From contig JACKBR010000041.1 of NCBI GenBank assembly GCA_020634495.1, forward strand, positions 1 through 40,612: DNA of 40,612 nt. Reading direction: 5' to 3'. A model generated the notes under the pieces. It saw only the letters and a list, made by a program, of their open reading frames with translations, was not told where the DNA came from and made no database searches. How positions within the stretch are numbered: position 1 is the first letter of the stretch; each line of letters opens with the position of its first letter. The stretch comes from Ardenticatenaceae bacterium. GTDB taxonomy: Bacteria; Chloroflexota; Anaerolineae; Promineifilales; Promineifilaceae. Below, piece by piece: positions 34,374-40,612 of the stretch. The position numbers were made by a program, and so were the translations under genes.

Positions 34374-35643
34374 ATGCTCGTTATCCCAATCGCCTCCAAC
34401 CTCTACAAAGTGGTCAAAGAGATGGTGCACAGCAAGCGCCTCATCTTTGTCACCGGCATCCCTGGCGTGGGCAAAGTTTGCTCATCCAGCAGATGGCCCT
34501 CATCGCCAGCGAGGCGGGACGCGAGGTGCATTTGCTGCACTACAATTTGGCCAGACAGCCGTTCGAGACCGAAGTTAACATAACAAAATATCCCGAAATT
34601 GACGGCGTCACCGACCCGCCATCCGCAAAGCGGTGGGGCTGTGGGCGCGGCAGGCGGTGCGATTGGCACGAGGCGCATCCGCCCCCAACCAACTGCTCAT
34701 CGGCGAACTGCCGCTCATCGGCAACCGGCTCATCGAGCTGGTGGAACCGGCCAACGACGCCGCCGAACCGCTGCTCACCAGCGAGCAAACGCTGTTTGTG
34801 GTGCCCGTGCCCTCCTGGGAAGTGCGCGAAGTGATCGAGACCACCCGCGCCCGCACCGTCGCCGAGCCGCAAAACGAGCAGGAAAAGCTGGACGCGCCGC
34901 CCAACGTTTTGCAATTCATGTGGCAGGAGGTCAACCGGCTGGCGCGAAACATTGGCCTGACCAAAGCCAGCCCGCAAACGCCGTACAATCCGTACATTTA
35001 CGGCGGCGTGTTCGAGGCGCTGCTGCAACATCGCCCCGCCAAGCTGCTGCTGATTGATGAGGTGTTACGGCCGTCCCGCTCCGTGTACGATTTAGATGTG
35101 CTGTCAGGCATTTTGCAACCCACCGCCGCAGAAGCTAATCAAACAATGGCTCAGGTGGAAAGCCAATATTCGTATGAAGAGCTTTCAGAATTGGTGCAAA
35201 ACTGGCACGCGCTCATCACCGACAATCCCAAACCGCCCGACGCAGGCCCGGAACTGCGCCTGCCCTTGCCGGAGACGTTGGCTAGTGCGCCGGATGAGAC
35301 GGTGTTAACGGCCGTTCAGCGCACCTCCCTGCAAAAAATCATCAATCTGCCGCTGGATGCCGCGCCGGAGAAAACCATTTCGGCTTTGGATGAGGCGATT
35401 GAGGTTTTGGGCGTAGAAACGGCCGTAACCACCGCTAACGTTCACAAATTCGACGTCTACGACAGCTATTTCAATGTCAGCCGCAGCAGCGAGCAAAGCG
35501 GGCTGACCTTTCTGCACGGGCTGCTGCAAGCATACCGCAACGTGCTGCTCGACCTCAACAAACCGCCGCACACCCTCACCGTCGTCGAGCTGCCTCTGCT
35601 GCGTATTGCTTTAGAAACGAGCCTGCGACAATTCGATATTTGA
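34374..35643 (+). CDS. P-loop NTPase/kinase-like protein 1, uncharacterised (two frameshifts)
   Basis: With one base restored near 34474 (AAAG for AAAAG in the P-loop) and near 34615 (CCC for CCCC), the protein is 423 aa. Walker A is GIPGVGKSLLIQQ at ~29-41; conserved blocks shared with the second copy are HLLHYNLARQPFET, KYPEIDGVTDPAIRKAVGLWAR, LLIGELPLIGNRLIELV, TLFVVPVPSWEVREVIE and DAPPNVLQFMWQEV. Near residue 227 LLLIDEVLRPSRSVYDL looks like a Walker B strand. A C-terminal part of ~140 aa (from about 283) has no counterpart in copy 2. The arrangement resembles P-loop small-molecule kinases, but I do not recognise the family. Lies between the ThDP enzyme and a 184-aa unknown. Confidence 0.75.
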
Positions 35644-35657
35644 TTGGCCATATTTTT

Positions 35658-35716
35658 TGTAGCCGCGGTTTCTTACCGCGCACCGCGCAAAACGCGGATT
35701 GGAATCCGCGGCTACA
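35658..35716. repeat. Extragenic hairpin, TGTAGCCGCGG family
   Basis: Ends TGTAGCCGCGG and CCGCGGCTACA are exact complements, with ACCGCG..CGCGGAT inner pairing. It fills the spacer between P-loop gene 1 and the 184-aa gene. A fragment of the family lies at 27393-27419. Confidence 0.85.
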
Positions 35717-35728
35717 GCGAGGAACCCT

Positions 35729-36283
35729 ATGCTAAACATGCAAGAACTCGACCACGCACGACAGCGCTGGCAGGTGGGGCACCATCTCTTTTTTGCCTAC
35801 GTGCAGTCGCTCATACTCATCTGCGACAAACTGCAAAAGCAGGTGAACGCAGGCGATCTCAGCGCCGCGCGCGCCTCGATTGAAGAAGCGACCTACCTGA
35901 TGTGGGGCATCTCCGTCAGCTTCAAGCTGACCGGCGGCTTTAGCCAGGCGGCCTACGACGGCTACGTGCGCCCCAACATGTTCGAGGCCAGCGAGGGATT
36001 CAGCGGCATGTGGGCGCAGGACCACGACTTTCTGGTGAAAAAAACGATGCGCCAACTCAAGCCCCTGTTTGCCAATCCGCCGGAGGAACTGGCGCTGGCA
36101 GTACAAAATTTCCGCCAGGCGTTTGCCATCATGTACGACTCGCACAAATTTGTCTGCGACAAGTTCGAAGGCGGCCAGCCCAGTTTGCTGATGGGAGACG
36201 CCGCCCAAAAAACGGCCGCACAAATGATCGACACCTTTAAACGCAACCGCCTGCTGGTCCTGGGCGTACCCATGCCGGAATAG
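35729..36283 (+). CDS. Uncharacterised helical protein, 184 aa
   Basis: No family recognised. The protein is predicted largely alpha-helical and soluble, with a possible membrane-like or buried helix HHLFFAYVQSLILICDKL at ~16-33, followed by AARASIEEATYLMWGISVSFKLTGGFSQAAYDGYVRPNM cut by turns, then DHDFLVKKTMRQL and AFAIMYDSHKFVCDKFEGG. Several His/Asp/Glu near helices could bind metal, but no canonical motif is seen. Start ATG 35729 has GAGGAA; the frame is open upstream only into a repeat. No frameshift, unlike its neighbours. It sits between two paralogous P-loop genes, so the three may work together. Confidence 0.78.
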   Translation: MLNMQELDHARQRWQVGHHLFFAYVQSLILICDKLQKQVNAGDLSAARASIEEATYLMWGISVSFKLTGGFSQAAYDGYVRPNMFEASEGFSGMWAQDHDFLVKKTMRQLKPLFANPPEELALAVQNFRQAFAIMYDSHKFVCDKFEGGQPSLLMGDAAQKTAAQMIDTFKRNRLLVLGVPMPE

Positions 36284-36286
36284 AGA

Positions 36287-36348
36287 GTAATTGGGTAATT
36301 GGTAATTAGAAATTTGGCCAATTACCAGTTACTCAATTACCAATTACA
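36287..36348. repeat. Intercistronic hairpin repeat, GTAATTGGG family
   Basis: GTAATTGGGTAATTGG and GTAATTAG pair with CCAATTACC, CTCAATTACC and AATTAC. It begins 3 bases after the stop of the 184-aa gene and ends 4 bases before the second P-loop gene. Confidence 0.88.
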
Positions 36349-36352
36349 AAAC

Positions 36353-37224
36353 ATGTCTGAAATTATTCTTCCAACCGATTCCAATATCTACGCTACCTTC
36401 CAACAGCTCGCCGCAGAGCAGCAGATGGTTTTTCTGGCTGGGCTGCCGGGAGCGGGCAAAAGTTTGCTCATTCAGCAGTTGGTTTTGCTGGCGCAGCAAG
36501 CCGGGCGTACGGTGGATTTGTTACAGTGGGATTTGGCCAGAGCGCCATTTGAAACGGCCGTTCTCCTCCAAAAATATCCCGAAATCGACGGCGTCACCCA
36601 CCCCGCCATTCGTAAAGCGGTGGGGCTGTGGGCACGAACGGCCGTTCACCATTGGCACACCGCCAGCAAAACAGCAACCGCTTGCTCATCGGCGAAACAC
36701 CCCTCATCGGCAATCGCCTCATCGAGCTGGTTCAGGCGGCCGACGACGCCATCGAAGCTGGTTTGCGCAGCGCGCAGACGCTGTTTGTCGTGCCCGTGCC
36801 CTCCACCGACGTGCGCCGCCACATCGAAGTCGCCCGCGAACAAAGCATTGCCAATCCCCAGCACAAAAACGAATCCGACGACGCGCCGCCCAACGTGCTG
36901 CACGCCATCTGGCAAGAGGTAGCCCGTCTGGGTCAGCAGCTTCAGCCCATCCAGAAGTCCGACTTTTCAGAAAAGTCGGACTTCTCCGCGTACGATCCAG
37001 AGGTGTACACGGCCGTTTACCAACACCTGCTGCAACATCGCCACCACCACATCCTGCCCATCAACACCCTGCTCAAGCCCAGCGGCTCCGTCTACGACCT
37101 GCACCTCAGCGGCACCAAACTCGCTGCTACGCCGGACGAAGTGACGCAAATCATGAAGCAAATCGAAACTGAATTTACCGGTGATGCGCTGGAAACGGCC
37201 GTTGCCAACTGGTACAAGCTATAA
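36353..37224 (+). CDS. P-loop NTPase/kinase-like protein 2, paralogue (one frameshift)
   Basis: Corrected for one missing base between about 36645 and 36670, the protein is 290 aa and matches P-loop protein 1 over its whole length: GLPGAGKSLLIQQLVLLAQQAGR (Walker A, ~28-36), DLLQWDLARAPFET, KYPEIDGVTHPAIRKAVGLWAR, LLIGETPLIGNRLIELVQAADDA, TLFVVPVPSTDVRRHIE, DAPPNVLHAIWQEVARL. Differences: the Walker B-like DE of copy 1 reads NT here (HILPINTLLKPSGSVYDL), the C-terminal 140 aa are missing, and a 33-bp palindrome adds KSDFSEKSDFS. So it may have lost hydrolysis or act as a regulatory partner. Function unknown. Confidence 0.75.
36953..36985. repeat. Perfect palindrome inserted in frame in P-loop gene 2
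   Basis: AGAAGTCCGACTTTT, loop CAG, AAAAGTCGGACTTCT: arms of 15 bp without mismatch. It codes KSDFSEKSDFS at a position where the paralogue has a shorter, unrelated stretch (TKASPQTPYNP). Confidence 0.92.
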
Positions 37225-37242
37225 ATCATTGAAGGAGAACCT

Positions 37243-37979
37243 ATGAAGTTAGCCCGATTCGCCTACAACGGACAAATTCACGAAGCCGTCTACAAAACGA
37301 TCAGCTCTGGGTGGGCACGGTTGCCTACGACCCGGACGACGTGATGTGGCTGCCGCCAGTGGATGCGCGGGGCTGTACGGCCGTTGGCGTCGCCCTCGGT
37401 TACGCCGACCATGCCCAGGAGCTAAAACTGGACGTGCCGGAGTACCCGCTGCTGTTCCACAAGCTGCCCAACACCTTCATCGGCCACAAAGCCAAAGTGA
37501 TTCGCCCCGACGTGGAGTACATGCACTACGAGGGTGAACTGGTGGTGGTGATGGGGCAAAACGGCCGTAACATCCCCGAAGAAGACGCGCTGAATTACGT
37601 CTATGGCTACACCATCGGCAACGAATGCACCGTGCGCGACTTTGTCGGCAACTACTACCGCCCGCCCGTCAAAGCCAAAGGGTTCGACACCTTCGGTCCG
37701 ATGGGTCCGGTACTGGTCACCGCCGACGAAATCGACCCGACCAACACCGAAATCCGCACCTACGTCAACGGCGAGCTGAAGCAGCAGGGCAACACCAAAA
37801 ATCTGCGCCACAGCGTCGCCCAACTCATCGCCTACATCTCCGAATTCAAAACGCTCCAGCGCGGCGACATCATCTACACCGGCACCCCAGAAGGCATCTC
37901 CCACGTCTACGCCGGGGACGTCATGCGCGTGGAAATTGATGGCATCGGCGCGCTCGAAAACGAAGTTATTGCGGGATAA
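37243..37979 (+). CDS. hpaG: FAH-family isomerase/decarboxylase, HpaG-like (one frameshift)
   Basis: Member of the fumarylacetoacetate hydrolase fold; in 4-hydroxyphenylacetate degradation HpaG decarboxylates 5-oxo-pent-3-ene-1,2,5-tricarboxylate and isomerises the product. Restoring one A near 37296 gives 245 aa beginning MKLARFAYNGQIHEAVY then LWVGTVAYDP. Metal-site motif YEGELVVVMG (Glu pair) near 93, GYTIGNECTVRDF, KGFDTFGPMGPVLV with metal Asp, TYVNGELKQQGNT, and the C-terminal GDIIYTGTPEGISHVYAGDVMRVEIDGIG are all present. ATG 37243 follows GAAGGAGAACCT. Without the correction the call would start at 37311 and lose 22 residues. The exact step is inferred from the dehydrogenase and dioxygenase that follow. 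Confidence 0.85.
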
Positions 37980-37983
37980 ATCT

Positions 37984-38072
37984 ATCCACAGATTTCGCAG
38001 ATTACACAGATTTCTCTCTTCTCTCTGTGTAACTCCGTGCTCCTCTGTGCAACTCTGTGTTCCGCTTTTTAA
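37984..38072. repeat. Repeat block before the aldehyde dehydrogenase gene
   Basis: CCACAGATTTCGCAGATTACACAGATTTC, cut into CAGATT units, then CTCTGTGTAACTCCGTG / CTCTGTGCAACTCTGTG units, ending in the leader repeat 38046-38072 shared with 8218-8244. The RBS AAAGGA follows. Confidence 0.75.
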
Positions 38073-38083
38073 AGGACAAACAA

Positions 38084-39603
<1,520 letters not shown>

Positions 39604-39604
<1 letters not shown>

Positions 39605-39663
39605 AGATTGGAGACTGGAGATTAGAGATTAGTTTCAATCTCCAATCTCTAATCTCCAATCTC
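39604..39663. repeat. Intercistronic hairpin repeat, GAGATTGG family
   Basis: AGAGATTGGAGACTGGAG and ATTAGAGATTAG pair with CAATCTCCAATCTC and TAATCTCCAATCTCC. It begins at the last base of the aldehyde dehydrogenase stop codon. Confidence 0.88.
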
Positions 39664-39685
39664 CCCGCCCACAGGAGAAAAACCC

Positions 39686-40612
39686 ATGCCAGTAAGACAC
39701 CCCGCTGGAACCCCACCCTTTAACATCATCCGCATGAGCCATGTGGAGCTTGGCGTCACCGATTTGGACGCCTCGCGCAAGTTTTACACTGAAATTCTAG
39801 GCATGATTGAAACCGAGCAAGTTGGCAACTCGATTTACCTGCGCGGCCTGGAAGAACGCAACCACCACTCGATTATCCTGACGCAAACGGCCGTACCGCA
39901 GGCGCTGCGGCTGGGCTTCAAAGTTGCCAGCGAGGCGGATTTGGACCGCATGGCGGCCTATTTTGGCAAGAAAGGGGAGCCGCTCACCTGGGCCGAACCG
40001 CATGGTCAGGGCCGAACCCTACAAATGCGTGACCCGTTTGGCATGCCGCTGGAATTTTGCTATGAATTTGCCCAGGCGGAGCGCATGTTGCAGCAGTACG
40101 GCGCATATCGCGGCTGCCACCCGCAGCGCATCGACCATTTCAACTGCTTCACCCCCAACGTCCAGACCAGCCACGACTTTTGGGCGCTGGAAATGGGCTT
40201 CCGCACCACCGAATACACCGTCTCCGAAGATAGCGAGCCGCAGCTGTGGGCGGTGTGGATGCATCGCAAGGGCAACATTCACGACATGGCGTTTACAAAC
40301 GGCTTGGGACCGCGTTTGCATCACGTCGCGCTCTGGGCACCCACCGCCATGCACATCATTCACCTTTGTGATTTGATGTCAACTACTGGCTATTTGAGCA
40401 ACATGGAGCGTGGCCCAGGACGGCACGGCATCTCCAACGCCTTCTTCCTCTACGTCCGCGACCCCGACGGCCACCGCATTGAAATTTACACCAGCGATTA
40501 CCTGACGGTAGACCCCGACCTTGAACCCATCGAGTGGCAGCTTCGTGACCCGCAGCGGCAAACCCTGTGGGGCGCCCCCGCTCCTAAATCCTGGTTTGAG
40601 GAAGGCTCACTG
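39686..40612 (+). CDS. hpaD: Homoprotocatechuate 2,3-dioxygenase (HpaD/MndD type), 3' end cut
   Basis: Extradiol dioxygenase that opens the ring of 3,4-dihydroxyphenylacetate. 309 codons are in the window with the frame open to the edge. Two VOC domains: N-terminal HVELGVTDLDASRKFYTEILGM, and C-terminal catalytic domain with metal ligands His151 (RIDHFNCF), His213 (LHHVALW) and Glu266 (GHRIEIYTSDY), nearly the numbering of the Fe/Mn enzymes of Brevibacterium and Arthrobacter (155/214/267). VSEDSEPQLWAVWMHRKGNIHDMAFTNG and the tail WQLRDPQRQTLWGAPAPKSWF also fit. GGAGAAAAACCC precedes the ATG. No frameshift is seen here. It anchors the assignment of the whole cluster as 4-hydroxyphenylacetate/homoprotocatechuate catabolism. 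Confidence 0.93.
   Translation, partial: MPVRHPAGTPPFNIIRMSHVELGVTDLDASRKFYTEILGMIETEQVGNSIYLRGLEERNHHSIILTQTAVPQALRLGFKVASEADLDRMAAYFGKKGEPLTWAEPHGQGRTLQMRDPFGMPLEFCYEFAQAERMLQQYGAYRGCHPQRIDHFNCFTPNVQTSHDFWALEMGFRTTEYTVSEDSEPQLWAVWMHRKGNIHDMAFTNGLGPRLHHVALWAPTAMHIIHLCDLMSTTGYLSNMERGPGRHGISNAFFLYVRDPDGHRIEIYTSDYLTVDPDLEPIEWQLRDPQRQTLWGAPAPKSWFEEGSL

Noticed and set aside
32601..36348. CRISPR-like array from the GTAATTGGG and GAGATTGG repeats
   Set aside because: Units are short, degenerate, without equal spacers, and are arranged as inverted arms; no cas gene is present.

Overview
The window reads as a chromosomal segment of an uncultured-type bacterium, most likely a Chloroflexota lineage related to Anaerolineae/Ardenticatenia. 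This rests on overall gene content, secreted proteins with Thr-Pro stalks, CUT1 sugar uptake without a local ATPase, a very high density of short intergenic hairpin repeats, and mid-to-high GC. No marker gene (rRNA, tRNA, ribosomal protein) is present, so the assignment is inference. No transposase, integrase, CRISPR array or tRNA was seen.

Layout. (1) 1-4176, minus: [NiFe]-hydrogenase maturation genes hypF-hypC-hypD-hypE (hypE cut by the window edge). (2) 4210-5787, minus: an iron-sulfur 4-hydroxybutyryl-CoA dehydratase-like enzyme. (3) 6095-9608, plus: a small unknown gene, then a MarR-controlled module (MarR, ring-cleavage-type VOC dioxygenase, carboxylesterase, second VOC protein) resembling the Bacillus MhqR quinone/catechol response. 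(4) 9609-19778, minus: a xyloside/xylose locus with LacI repressor, CUT1 binding protein, two permeases, GH31 alpha-xylosidase, xylose isomerase and xylulokinase. (5) 19918-23436: a Gfo/Idh dehydrogenase diverging from an SMP-30 lactonase and a GlcD-type FAD oxidase, a possible oxidative pentose branch. (6) 23624-28694: a very large secreted nuclease and a lipoprotein. (7) 29008-40612, plus: a HisC-like aminotransferase, AraC regulator, cupin, lipoprotein, ThDP enzyme, two paralogous P-loop proteins around a 184-aa unknown, then an FAH-family isomerase/decarboxylase, a semialdehyde dehydrogenase and a homoprotocatechuate 2,3-dioxygenase. The last three are the core of 4-hydroxyphenylacetate meta-cleavage; the aminotransferase and ThDP enzyme could feed it from tyrosine.

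Three things stand out. First, the palindrome ACGGCCGT occurs about 72 times (hand count; under one expected by chance), in genes and spacers alike, like the cyanobacterial HIP1 element. Second, nearly every intercistronic junction holds a hairpin built from short degenerate repeats, and members of these families have also entered genes in frame: three places in hypF, and a 33-bp palindrome in one of the two paralogous P-loop genes. Third, 18 single-base losses, nearly all in short homopolymers, break six genes (two at 25.7 kb, sixteen at 32.8-39.1 kb). In two genes six losses restore the frame, leaving one long ORF whose middle is nonsense. These look like sequence errors, and the corrected proteins are described below.
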